From: Bacteroidales bacterium
GTDB lineage: Bacteria > Bacteroidota > Bacteroidia > Bacteroidales > JAQXIO01
Reading direction: 5' to 3'
Assembly: GCA_029007825.1 (NCBI GenBank)
Contig: JAQXIO010000029.1
Span: 1 to 64,000 of the forward strand
Length of the DNA: 64,000 bases
Shown: positions 56,200 to 64,000 of the stretch, in pieces
Layout: the number at the start of each line of letters is the position of its first letter
Numbering within the stretch: the stretch's first letter is position 1
Notes under the pieces: generated by a model
Database searches by the model: none
The model's input: only the letters and a program-made list of their open reading frames with translations
What the model was told of the DNA's origin: nothing
Translations under genes and position numbers: made by a program

Positions 56200-57171
56200 T
56201 TATTTTTGCGGTGTATATTTTCCGGAAAATTTTTCTTTTGCCAGTTTATTTATTTTCTTAATAAATTTTCCCTTAGCTTCTGTATAACCATCCCGATTAT
56301 TACGGAATACCGGAGCTAATTTGCATTTTAATTTGCCATATTCTTCCGCTGTTTCCGGATGGGATATCAAGTAATCACGGAAATAGAGTTCGTCCCAGTC
56401 TCCGGGATAGCGCAGGTGCAAATGAAACACCTGTTTTTTGAAACCTTGTGGAGTATATCCTTTCATAAACATTATGTGTGGTGCGGGCTTTTGGGGCTGA
56501 GGAGTATGTATATATCCTGTCTTATCGATAGAATCGATTAATTTGTCCAGATTTGTTCCGGTTTTTATTTCCAACAGAATATCTATAGTAGGTTTGGCTA
56601 TAAGCCCCGGGATGGCCGTACTGCCTATGTGATTAATCCGGGTAATATTTTTTTTGCCAATAGCTTTTTCTATGGCTGTTTTCTCTTTTTTGAATTGTTC
56701 CGGCCACAATGGGTTATACTTACTCAATATAATAGGGAAAAGCTGCCATAATTCTTCGTTTGTCATTTCCGAAAGCGGTTTTTCTGTAGCGGGAGGTTCT
56801 GTCTGTAAGAGCTTTTTATATTCTTGTTTTTTTGTTTTTGGTAAGTTTTTCAATACCTCTTCGACCGAGTGGGCGATAAGCTCTCCGATCAGTCGGTCGG
56901 GAACATCGCTTTCGAGTATGATCCGGTTCCATAGCATTGTCGTTTTGACATGTCCGGCATTTATTCCGGCATAGTTCTCTCTCAGTTTTTCCGAATATTC
57001 CGGATTGCATTTTAAGTCTACCCAGAATATTCCGTCTTTCGGCTCTAAAGGAGCCATAGCGAATATTTTGCTCATTACTTTAAATACGATGATGTTGTGG
57101 TGCAGAAAGGGCAGACTTTCGGTTGCTCCTTTTACCGTAAGGCAGTGTTCCCGGAGTTCTTCTATGTTCAT
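56200..57171 (-). CDS. MmcQ/YjbR - GrpB fusion protein
   Basis: ATG 57171 begins a 323-residue protein. Residues about 1-110 match the MmcQ/YjbR DNA-binding-like family (EELREHCLTVKGATESLPF, VFKVMSKIFAMAPLE, WNRIILESDVPDRLI). Residues about 150-310 match GrpB, a nucleotidyltransferase-like family (YNPLWPEQFKKEKTAIEKA, INHIGSTAIPGLIAKPTIDI, FHLHLRYPGDWDELYFRDYL). The linker is proline-rich. Its ATG overlaps the stop of the HXXEE gene (ATGA). The role is unknown. Confidence 0.85.
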   Translation of the reverse strand: MNIEELREHCLTVKGATESLPFLHHNIIVFKVMSKIFAMAPLEPKDGIFWVDLKCNPEYSEKLRENYAGINAGHVKTTMLWNRIILESDVPDRLIGELIAHSVEEVLKNLPKTKKQEYKKLLQTEPPATEKPLSEMTNEELWQLFPIILSKYNPLWPEQFKKEKTAIEKAIGKKNITRINHIGSTAIPGLIAKPTIDILLEIKTGTNLDKLIDSIDKTGYIHTPQPQKPAPHIMFMKGYTPQGFKKQVFHLHLRYPGDWDELYFRDYLISHPETAEEYGKLKCKLAPVFRNNRDGYTEAKGKFIKKINKLAKEKFSGKYTPQK

Positions 57172-57677
57172 TTTGCTGAGTATTTGGCGACTATCCGGTG
57201 CATTAGTAAAAGATTGATCATTGCAAATGCAAAGAGGACTATGCCCCAGAGAAGGCAAGATGGGAGCGAGTACCATCTGCGGAAAAGCCATAGCATAGTT
57301 GTCCCGAAACAGGTTCCTGCAATGGAAGTTACAGTTCCGGGAATCATACGGCCGAGAATAACGGATTGTATAATTGTGAGTGACCAGTGTATCGAAAGCA
57401 TAACGACTATGCCAATCCATATTTCAGGCCGAACGGCGTACCATGTATATAGAAGTAAAGATGTCAGTAGGATTGTTTCTTCTATAGCGATATAAATAAA
57501 ACCGTGTGTCGATATATGGCTGAATTGGTCTGTCAGTCTTTTTCCTATACGGGGGAATTTTTTCTTCAGATAGCCGCCGTTTCGGTTAAGCCATTTATGA
57601 AAAAGCAAAATTTCTTCTGTTTCGTGTATTACAAATAGTAAAAATGTTGCTAAGTATAGAATTCGCTGGATATTCAT
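57168..57677 (-). CDS. HXXEE-domain membrane protein
   Basis: This 169-residue protein has four to five hydrophobic segments and the HXXEE motif in FVIHETEEILLFHKW near residue 18. A second His-rich stretch (FSHISTHGFIYIAIEE) also fits the family. Its stop shares 4 bp with the start of the MmcQ-GrpB gene, so the two are translationally coupled. Function unknown. The 57678-58017 region upstream shows no gene. Confidence 0.8.
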   Translation of the reverse strand: MNIQRILYLATFLLFVIHETEEILLFHKWLNRNGGYLKKKFPRIGKRLTDQFSHISTHGFIYIAIEETILLTSLLLYTWYAVRPEIWIGIVVMLSIHWSLTIIQSVILGRMIPGTVTSIAGTCFGTTMLWLFRRWYSLPSCLLWGIVLFAFAMINLLLMHRIVAKYSAK

Positions 57678-58017
57678 ATATAGGCAAATATAGTTTTTTT
57701 CTGTAGTTTTTTATTGATTGGAGTTTAGATTATGGTCTTTTTAAAGATGTGTCTTATGTTTACGGACCGTTTTTTCCGGGAATGTTTTTCGTCGGTCTGA
57801 AAGCTTCTTTGTCGATGTATGGTTAATGACTTCGATTTATAAAACGAAACAGAGATGATGGGATTGGCGGTTTATTTATTGCAGGGCTTTGCCGGATTGT
57901 CTGTAAAATTTTATTTTTCTTTGTATTGAAAGGATGTAAGATGATATAGTAAAAGTCTGCAAGCATATATTTTACAGATTTTTTGTTTGCCGGCAGTATT
58001 TAGATGAAGATGAAAAT

Positions 58018-58049
58018 AAACAACCGATTTTTTTAAACGGTCGTTGTTT
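58018..58049 (-). terminator. Possible terminator after the aldo/keto reductase
   Basis: Imperfect inverted repeat: AAACAACCG (58018-58026) against CGGTCGTTGTTT (58038-58049), followed on the minus strand by ATTTTCAT. Confidence 0.45.
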
Positions 58050-58083
58050 CAAATTGTACATGATGTTATAGTGATGTGATATT

Positions 58084-59241
58084 TTAATATCCGAAGCGGT
58101 CTGCAGCTTTTTGCATATGCCCGATAATGTCTACGCCAAAAGGACAGTTTTTTTCGCATTTTCCGCATTGTATGCATTCCGAGGCGTGGTGGGTAAGCGT
58201 CTTATAATGTTCTCTGACAGTTTCCGGGATGTTGTTTTGTGCTATTGTTAGGTTGTAGTATTTATTGACACTGGCAATATCTATTCCTACCGAACAGGGT
58301 GCACAGTGTCCGCAATACATGCAGTGTCCCTGCCATGTGAATTTTTCCATTCCATTCATAACAGAAGTGTAGTCTTTTTCTTCCTTTGAGGCATGGCACC
58401 AGTTTACAGCAGTTTTTATTTCTTCTTTGTTTTTACAGCCGACCATTACAGCCGCAACTCCCGGACGCGTAAGGGCATATTCAATGCATTGTACGGGGGT
58501 GAATGCTTTTCCGAAGGGGGAATTGGTTTCGCTCAACAGATCTCCTCCACCATAAACTTTCATGACATCGATGGCTACACCTTTTTGTTCGCATAGTTCA
58601 TACAGTTTTTCACGTACGGGATCGATATTTTGAAGTGCGTGTGCATAATTTTCGTCGGCCCACAGAGCTTCGACATCTTCATTTGCCGGTTGCATGTCGT
58701 AGCAGGGATTGACAGAAAACATCAGCACGTCTATTAGCCCGCTTTCCACTGCTAAAGTTGCAACAGCGGGGTTATGACTGCTTAGGCCTATATGGCGAAT
58801 TTTTCCTTCTTTTTTCAGGCGGATAGCCAGTTGCACGATTTCTCCGTCAAATACCTGACGAAAGTCACTTTCGCTGTCGATATAGTGGATCATTCCGATG
58901 TCGAGGTAATCTGTTTTTAAACGAGTGAGCTGGTCTTCGAACGACGTTGTTGTTTTTTCTATATCCCGGGTACGGAGATATTGTCCGTTTTCCCATGTCG
59001 TACATAGATGGCCCTGAATGACAAACCGCTCACGGCTGTTGCTCAATGCTTTGCCGATATTATTCCGTAATTCCGGATTGGAAGAGTATATGTCAATGAA
59101 ATTAATTCCATTGCAAATGGCATATTCTATTTCCGAACGGACTTGTTTTTCACTTTTTCCCATGAATCCTTCACATCCGAGGGCTATGGCACTAACTGTA
59201 ATTCCTGTCCTTCCTAAATTCCGGTATTTCATCTCATTCAT
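58084..59241 (-). CDS. Aldo/keto reductase with C-terminal ferredoxin motifs
   Basis: This 385-residue protein has an aldo/keto reductase barrel (MKYRNLGRTGITVSAIALG, NFIDIYSSNPELR, LDIGMIHYID, IRHIGLSSHN) and a C-terminal part with two 4Fe-4S motifs (CMYCGHCAPCSVG; CIQCGKCEKNCPFG). Such AKR-ferredoxin fusions are common in anaerobes and presumably pass electrons between iron-sulfur clusters and a substrate. The catalytic Tyr position reads S-S-N after the Asp, so standard AKR tetrad integrity is uncertain. Confidence 0.88.
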   Translation of the reverse strand: MNEMKYRNLGRTGITVSAIALGCEGFMGKSEKQVRSEIEYAICNGINFIDIYSSNPELRNNIGKALSNSRERFVIQGHLCTTWENGQYLRTRDIEKTTTSFEDQLTRLKTDYLDIGMIHYIDSESDFRQVFDGEIVQLAIRLKKEGKIRHIGLSSHNPAVATLAVESGLIDVLMFSVNPCYDMQPANEDVEALWADENYAHALQNIDPVREKLYELCEQKGVAIDVMKVYGGGDLLSETNSPFGKAFTPVQCIEYALTRPGVAAVMVGCKNKEEIKTAVNWCHASKEEKDYTSVMNGMEKFTWQGHCMYCGHCAPCSVGIDIASVNKYYNLTIAQNNIPETVREHYKTLTHHASECIQCGKCEKNCPFGVDIIGHMQKAADRFGY

Positions 59242-59314
59242 TTTACAAATGTTTTGTGGCGTCTTTATTTATTACCTGCAATGGGTTATTTTTCATTTAA
59301 CTAAAAGGGCAGAT

Positions 59315-59356
59315 GCCATTATAAAATTATTAACTATAATTTTATAATGGCGCTTT
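59315..59356 (+). terminator. Hairpin between AKR and CMD genes
   Basis: A perfect 15-bp stem (59315-59329 with 59337-59351), 7-nt loop, followed on the plus strand by GCTTTTTATTT. The flanking genes are both on the minus strand, where no T run follows; it could still end the upstream minus-strand transcript. Confidence 0.5.
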
Positions 59357-59404
59357 TTATTTATTATTTTCAGGTGATATGAACAATAGCAGGTATTCTG
59401 TATA

Positions 59405-60250
59405 TTATTCCATCGCCTCATTTGTGCTATTAACGATGCGAATGGCGTTCAATGCATTCGGAAATCCGATGTATGGGAGGCATTGAACTATGGCTGCTAT
59501 CTGGGTTTCTTTGCTGTTTCCTACTTTACTGTTTCCGATACTGTGTGCCTGAATTTGTTCATTAGCTCCCAGTGTTGCCAATACACAAAGGATCAATAAT
59601 TCACGTGTTTTGATATCCAGCCCGTTGCGGGTATAAAAGTCACCGAAACACATTTCGGTCAGAAAACGAGGTACATCGTTTTTCATCGTTCCGGGTAGTG
59701 TTTTCATGGTTTCTTTGATTTCATCTCCATATATCGGGTATTGGATTTCATTTCCCCTGATATAGCGGTTTTCTTCTGTTACAGTGCCTTGTTTTTCCAA
59801 TGGAAGGGGAATTTCCCGCTCTTTAAAAACTTCATTGACTGCGGCGATCGCATTCAATGTTTTCGGAAATCCGATAAACGGAGCGCATTGGTAGATTATT
59901 TCACGTAATTCTATGGGGGTGATTCCTATATTTAATGCGGCGTTGGCATGAGCCTGTAACTGAGGTAGCGTTTGTTGCGTAGCCAGTGTAATGAGGGTAA
60001 TCATTTCACGCATTTTATGATCGAGATTTCCGGTTTCAAAAATCTCTCCGAAAATAAATTTCTGGAGAATGTCCATCAGTTCAGGGTCTGTTCCTTTTCC
60101 GGTTAAAGCTTCTCCGGTAAATAATTCGCTAAAGTTTTTTTTGCATAGTTCGATTCTGTCCATCTTTTTGTCTTCTTTTAAATTGTTTTGTGCCGATAGG
60201 GATATCAGACAAAATGCCGTGAATAAGAGTACTAATAATCTGATTTTCAT
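59405..60250 (-). CDS. Exported carboxymuconolactone decarboxylase-family protein
   Basis: This 281-residue protein has a signal peptide (MKIRLLVLLFTAFCLISLSAQ) and two repeats of the CMD/AhpD-like helical domain, each with an ALNIGI or GN-type loop and a PFIGFPKTLNAI or PYIGFPNALNAI end. The AhpD CxxC pair is missing, so peroxidase activity of that type is unlikely. It lies between the AKR and flavodoxin genes, which fits a redox setting. Substrate unknown. Confidence 0.85.
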   Translation of the reverse strand: MKIRLLVLLFTAFCLISLSAQNNLKEDKKMDRIELCKKNFSELFTGEALTGKGTDPELMDILQKFIFGEIFETGNLDHKMREMITLITLATQQTLPQLQAHANAALNIGITPIELREIIYQCAPFIGFPKTLNAIAAVNEVFKEREIPLPLEKQGTVTEENRYIRGNEIQYPIYGDEIKETMKTLPGTMKNDVPRFLTEMCFGDFYTRNGLDIKTRELLILCVLATLGANEQIQAHSIGNSKVGNSKETQIAAIVQCLPYIGFPNALNAIRIVNSTNEAME

Positions 60251-60368
60251 ATTCAGTGATTTAAGAATGTCTGTTATTTTATTTCTCTCAATGGTCTGGG
60301 GATAGTGATCTTTAACACTCTAAGTTTTTACACATTTTTGATGGAATCTGACGATTCGGGTTTTTATA

Positions 60369-60908
60369 TTAAATATTTTCACCTGCCTTATATGCTTCTT
60401 TCATGAAAGGAGTATTTTCTATCTCTCCGGTCTTCCATACTCCCGTGGCGTATATAGTCCCTTTTTCAACGGCATTGTCCAGACAATCCAGGAATCCGCG
60501 AAACCCGTCAATCGTGCGTTCCAGTGCTTGTTTGTTGCCATCGGCTGCCGTGACGATAAAATAGAATTCTTTGCCGGTAATTTCCGTATAACGGGCACAT
60601 GTCCGGTCAATCATCGTTTTCATCTGGGCGCTCATCGTGTAGAAATATACGGGTGTACTAAGAACGATGGTATCCGCATCGATCATTTTTTCAACAATAC
60701 CGTCTGCATCGTCTTTTTGCGGACATGGCTTTCCATACATGCTGCAGACACTGCATCCTGTGCAATAGTTGATAAGCTTGTCTTTCAGGAATATTTTTTC
60801 GACCGTATTGCCTGCTTTCAATGCACCTTTCATGAATTCATCACATAATGTGTCTGAATTGCCTCCTTTACGTGGACTCGATGATAATATCAGTACTTTT
60901 TTATTCAT
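60369..60908 (-). CDS. Iron-sulfur flavoprotein / flavodoxin-like reductase
   Basis: This 179-residue FMN-binding protein begins KVLILSSSPRKGGNSDTLCD, the phosphate-binding loop of the NADPH-dependent FMN reductase family. CTGCSVCSMYGKPCPQKDD near residue 48 is the cysteine motif of iron-sulfur flavoproteins. LSTPVYFYTMSAQMKTMIDR is the usual substrate and subunit loop. It probably transfers electrons in the anaerobic redox set with the two neighbours. The spacer 60909-61273 holds no gene I can support. Confidence 0.88.
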   Translation of the reverse strand: MNKKVLILSSSPRKGGNSDTLCDEFMKGALKAGNTVEKIFLKDKLINYCTGCSVCSMYGKPCPQKDDADGIVEKMIDADTIVLSTPVYFYTMSAQMKTMIDRTCARYTEITGKEFYFIVTAADGNKQALERTIDGFRGFLDCLDNAVEKGTIYATGVWKTGEIENTPFMKEAYKAGENI

Positions 60909-61273
60909 AGTTGGGTTTGTTTTATGTTGAGATATTTACTTGTTTTTATATTACAAAGTTATGTCGGACAAAGCAAGTCTTTTGTATATAAATCACGGAT
61001 ATATGTACCTGAATTACAGTTTTGATGCGTTGCTTTTAGATGTAGGTTGTGTATTAAATACGAATATTTGCTGAATATACTTTAAGGTGAATCTTCATTG
61101 ATTGTTAAAGAATCATCCAATATATATGTTTTTCTATTATGTTTTTTTTCGATTAAGTGCCTGTTTTTTAGTCCTGTTGTCATAAATTTTAAAGGTTGAC
61201 TGCTTTTTTGCAAAGTTTCTTAAACAGAATAAAGAGGTTCGTTGTTTTTATATCGTAATAAAAAGTAATCGGT

Positions 61274-61732
61274 ATGTTGCAAATAAAAAACGAACTGAAA
61301 AAAGAAACGAAGTTCTTAGACGACTTTAAGCGTTTCATAATGAGAGGCAATGTGGTCGATATGGCTGTCGGTATAATTGTCGGCGGTGCTTTCGGCAAAA
61401 TCGTATCATCGCTGGTTTCCGATATCGTAATGCCTCTTGTCGGCTTACTTATAGGCGGAATTAATTTTACTGACCTGCATGTTACACTTCATCAGGCAGT
61501 GAAAAATGCAGCGGGAGAAATTGTTAAACCGGCGGTAACGCTCAACTATGGGAATTTTATCCAAGTATCGGTGGATTTCTTAATTATATCGTTTGCCATT
61601 TTTTTGATGATTAAGTTAATGGCCCAGTTCCGCCAAAAAAAAGAAGAACAGGCTACGGTTACCCCACCGGCTCCTTCGGAAGAGGTACAATTGCTTACTC
61701 AAATAAGGGATCTTTTACAAAAGGAGAAATAG
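61274..61732 (+). CDS. mscL: Large-conductance mechanosensitive channel MscL
   Basis: This 152-residue inner-membrane channel opens under strong membrane tension. The N-terminal [20 protein letters not shown] and the pore helix [19 protein letters not shown] are diagnostic, and the second membrane helix is [15 protein letters not shown], followed by a C-terminal helical bundle ([17 protein letters not shown]). The start ATG lies 12 residues before the conserved core. It is the second mechanosensitive channel gene in this window. Confidence 0.95.
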   Translation: MLQIKNELKKETKFLDDFKRFIMRGNVVDMAVGIIVGGAFGKIVSSLVSDIVMPLVGLLIGGINFTDLHVTLHQAVKNAAGEIVKPAVTLNYGNFIQVSVDFLIISFAIFLMIKLMAQFRQKKEEQATVTPPAPSEEVQLLTQIRDLLQKEK

Positions 61733-61776
61733 CATTCTATAATTTTCGACCTACTTTTTTAATATAATGATTATGT

Positions 61777-61812
61777 AAAACGGGCATTTCATTTCTGAAA
61801 TGCCCGTTTTCA
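61777..61812 (+). terminator. Terminator after mscL
   Basis: AAAACGGGCATTTC (61777-61790) pairs perfectly with GAAATGCCCGTTTT (61797-61810). Confidence 0.88.
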
Positions 61813-62122
61813 TGGAACCCAATGATATTTATAATGCAAAAATATTACGGAGCTGCCCTACGGATAAAATTACAGTGTTCAATGGTAGCATTTCCTTCAA
61901 TGTGTTTTGCGTTGTTTGGTATAAATATTATTAAGTCCGGTATTTTAATTTTGTTATTGTTTCAGAATAGAAGTTTTTAGGAATAAAGAGATTCTTTTAA
62001 TTGGATCGCATAAAAGACAAAACAGATTATTTAAGATGTGTATAGGTTTTGATTTTAGTTTTCCATGTCTTCGGGATATATGTCTTGTCTATTGTTTTTC
62101 TTCGTATAAAAGTTAATAAAAA

Positions 62123-62214
62123 ACCTCATTCATTGTGTTGTCTTTCTCTTCCGATTATATCTCTGGCCCTTAATATAAAACCGAGAAGAGGAGATCAACA
62201 CAATGAAAAGAGGT
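62123..62214. repeat. Large imperfect inverted repeat
   Basis: Two arms of about 31 nt pair over ACCTC, CATTGTGTTG (exact complement CAACACAATG at 62197-62206) and CTCTTC-type segments, around a 27-nt loop (62154-62180). No gene lies in 61813-62244. It could be a structured RNA, a very small mobile element, or a 3' structure of the minus-strand gene at 62245. Confidence 0.6.
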
Positions 62215-62244
62215 GAGCTTCGAAAGAAGCGTTTTTGTATTTAG

Positions 62245-63297
62245 TCAAAGGTTGTATTTTACCAGTACGGCTTCAGGATTGTATCCTATTCCGTATATAG
62301 CCCGCTCTTTTTCATCATAACTTATATATGTCAGCGGTATGTCCAATTCGTATGCTTTAACAGGATTGCCTGTCCAATCGAAAACCAACAGATTGTGACA
62401 AGTGAAAGCATCCGCTCCTTCTTCACTGTATTTCCTTCCTGAAAACAAAACGTATATATAATCGTTCGTTACTTCGACATCTTCAAATCCCATGTCGTTA
62501 TCCCTTGCATATGCAACAGAGGCTGTTTTCCCTTCGTCAATATGAACCTTCGGATAGTAGTAACAAATATTTTTGACTTCCTCTATCTTTTTCCCATCGA
62601 TATTGCATATGTCCAACATGCCACAATTTATGTTTACACATGCGAATGCCTTTTTATCGGGCCGGATTTCCAACATATTGTTCCGAAAAAGTATATTCTG
62701 CGTTTCCAGACTCATGTCATCGTATCCCGGAAATGGGGCATAATCGAGAAAAAAGTTATATGTATCATCAGGAAAAGAATAATACATATATTTCCCTTCT
62801 TTATATAAACCTGTTGCGATCATAAACGTATCGCTTACAGCCATAATCAGACTCCGTGCATTTTCCGGTAATTTGTGTATTTGAGGCTGGTAAGCCGAAT
62901 CTTTTAATGCTTGTTTTATGTTGCATTTGAAAAGGTTTCCCGTATTGATATCTATCGCAGCAATTATGTTATTATCAACAGCCGTAGGGCCGTTTACATA
63001 AGCAGCCTCTCCAGGTCCTGCTCCGCGCGGTATAATATCCCTGCGCCGGTTATTTTCAATATCTACTATACTTATATTCGTGTTGCTGTTACGGTAACCT
63101 ACCGTAATGCTGTTATCCAGTTTTACTATTCCCATAGGATTTAATATCCCCCACCTCTCAAAATCACTTATTATTGTTGCTTTAATTGCCTCTTTATCTT
63201 TAAAGTGCGATAACAATTTTCTACTGTCTTTTGGAGTTGAAGTGCAGGCTGATAATAAAAAAATCAATCCAATCATTTTAAAAAAGTCGTACTTCAT
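62245..63297 (-). CDS. TolB-like beta-propeller lipoprotein (BF3164 type)
   Basis: ATG 63297 gives a 350-residue lipoprotein (IGLIFLLSAC, lipid at Cys). The rest matches the Bacteroidales BF3164/TolB-like six-bladed propeller group: VGYRNSNTNISIVDIENN, the PRGAGPGEA motif, IYGIGYNPEAVLVKYNL at the end. These surface or periplasmic lipoproteins are numerous in gut Bacteroidales and of unknown function; a role in recognition or regulation is inferred only from the fold. Confidence 0.82.
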   Translation of the reverse strand: MKYDFFKMIGLIFLLSACTSTPKDSRKLLSHFKDKEAIKATIISDFERWGILNPMGIVKLDNSITVGYRNSNTNISIVDIENNRRRDIIPRGAGPGEAAYVNGPTAVDNNIIAAIDINTGNLFKCNIKQALKDSAYQPQIHKLPENARSLIMAVSDTFMIATGLYKEGKYMYYSFPDDTYNFFLDYAPFPGYDDMSLETQNILFRNNMLEIRPDKKAFACVNINCGMLDICNIDGKKIEEVKNICYYYPKVHIDEGKTASVAYARDNDMGFEDVEVTNDYIYVLFSGRKYSEEGADAFTCHNLLVFDWTGNPVKAYELDIPLTYISYDEKERAIYGIGYNPEAVLVKYNL

Positions 63298-63394
63298 ATT
63301 CCGGCAGCTCATCTATATAATGGTCAGGTTAATTTGGGTTTTTATCAGTTTCTTTTGAGTTTAATGGGGGATATAAATCTTATGTATCGTTATT

Positions 63395-63784
63395 TTATTT
63401 ATTATTCTGATTTGCATTTGCGATACTTACAGCAATTTCTTTTTTTTTCTGTGTTTCAACTTCCTGAAGCGTAAGCTGATTCAGATTATTTTGTATTTGT
63501 TTTTTGACAAAAGAGATATTCTTTTTCAATGTTTTGGATGTAACATTTGTCTTTTTAGCGATCTCTTCTTTTGTAAAACCTGATAAAATCATACCGACCA
63601 ACATCTTATCACGAGTGTCCAGCAAGATTATAGCCTTATTAATATCTTCAATATTGTAAGTGCCTCTGAACAGAGGGTTTGCCTTTTTTATGTATGTATA
63701 TTCCGGAGTAGCGGAAGAAACAAAACCATAAATTTTACACTTTAGAAACAGAAACCATTTCTGAGTGTAATTGATGCTGAACAA
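63395..63784 (-). CDS. Helix-turn-helix protein, start uncertain
   Basis: This 129-codon ORF opens at TTG 63784 and has no ATG upstream; the frame ends at a TAA at 63817-63815. Residues about 60-95 carry a helix-turn-helix (RDKMLVGMILSGFTKEEIAK, then TSKTLKKNISFVKKQI), as in LuxR- or sigma-like regulators. A TACATTTG element (minus strand 63899-63892) lies upstream. It could be a short intact regulator or the C-terminal remainder of a longer one cut by the TAA. It is 97 bp upstream of the propeller lipoprotein gene on the same strand. Confidence 0.55.
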   Translation of the reverse strand: MFSINYTQKWFLFLKCKIYGFVSSATPEYTYIKKANPLFRGTYNIEDINKAIILLDTRDKMLVGMILSGFTKEEIAKKTNVTSKTLKKNISFVKKQIQNNLNQLTLQEVETQKKKEIAVSIANANQNNK

Positions 63785-63891
63785 TGTCTTCTGGCTTTTT
63801 ATTGTGTCGTTTTTTTAGCAGGTGTTTACTCTATTAGGATTACCGTATTTTCTTGAATCCATTTCTTCAATAGCTGTAAAATCATCGTGTA

Positions 63892-63899
63892 CAAATGTA
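63892..63899 (-). promoter_or_regulatory. -7 element upstream of the HTH ORF
   Basis: TACATTTG matches TAnnTTTG on the minus strand. A 19-codon ORF (ATG 63885) lies between it and the HTH ORF; its significance is unclear. Nothing else is seen to the window end. Confidence 0.35.
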
Positions 63900-64000
63900 A
63901 AGGATAAGTAGTATTCGAATTGTTTCTGATTTCTATCAGAATTGTAGCGATTTTTGAGGTGTTCTTACCACATTGTTAATCCGGCAATCCAAGAACCGTT

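Noticed and set aside
57900-57978. Inverted repeat TCTGTAAAAT / ATTTTACAGA
   Set aside because: Ten AT-rich bases 60 nt apart are not convincing as a structure.

Overview
The window reads as a chromosomal segment of a Bacteroidales bacterium. Several promoters match the Bacteroidetes -33/-7 pattern (TTTG, 19-20 nt, TAnnTTTG), Shine-Dalgarno sequences are mostly absent, and the gene content is typical of the group: DUF4301, PCMD, TolB-like BF3164 and DUF3575 proteins and the rsfS-ftsH-cdsA block. A type 9 secretion C-terminal tail (about 9.45-9.63 kb) and a PorT-like gene (41.1 kb) suggest a T9SS-bearing lineage (Porphyromonas, Parabacteroides, Barnesiella or Coprobacter type) rather than Bacteroides itself; genus and species cannot be fixed from this alone. 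No rRNA, CRISPR array, transposase or integrase gene was found.

Layout. 0-2.7 kb: end of a phosphate-uptake operon (pstA, pstB, phoU, then a PstS-like protein). 2.8-9.4 kb: a leucine/isoleucine operon (leuA-leuC-leuD-cimA-leuB) preceded by a promoter, a Leu/Ile-rich leader ORF and a terminator, which together look like a ribosome-mediated attenuator. The fourth gene resembles Leptospira citramalate synthase, so the same LeuCD and LeuB enzymes could serve both leucine and isoleucine synthesis. 9.4-14.5 kb: two tandem secreted PHP-family phosphoesterases, one broken by an in-frame TGA, the other fused to a lamin-tail domain and a calcineurin-like phosphoesterase. 14.6-17 kb: a queuosine-precursor transporter and an ABC-F protein with one dead ATP site. 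17-23.5 kb: a three-gene outer-membrane cluster (DUF3575 barrel, carboxypeptidase-regulatory/OmpA-like protein, and a 980-residue protein made of five barrel-like repeats), bounded by about 95-bp imperfect direct repeats carrying the 3' end of a glycerophosphodiesterase gene.

23.5-41.8 kb: mostly core genes: glycerophosphodiesterase, TPR protein, MscS, a lipoprotein/DoxX-TIM/amidohydrolase operon, CCA-adding enzyme, DUF4301, RelA, two surface proteins, rsfS-ftsH-cdsA and PorT. 41.8-46.3 kb: GH63 glycosidase, TonB-dependent receptor and a NikR-like regulator with altered metal ligands; the last two share a 25-bp motif at their 5' ends. 46.4-54.5 kb: amino-acid synthesis on the minus strand (lysC-lysA with a glycosyltransferase; purU-hisH-hisA-hisF-hisIE-ftsE). 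54.6 kb: tRNA-Asp followed by repeated GTCCCACGA sequences. 55-64 kb: small accessory enzymes (GNAT, NTase-like, MmcQ-GrpB fusion, HXXEE), redox proteins, MscL, a large hairpin, a beta-propeller lipoprotein and a possibly truncated HTH protein.

The best candidates for undescribed biology are the Leu/Ile attenuator, the repeat-flanked five-barrel cluster, the NikR-like/TonB receptor regulon with its shared motif, and the PHP-LTD-metallophosphoesterase fusion with its broken neighbour.
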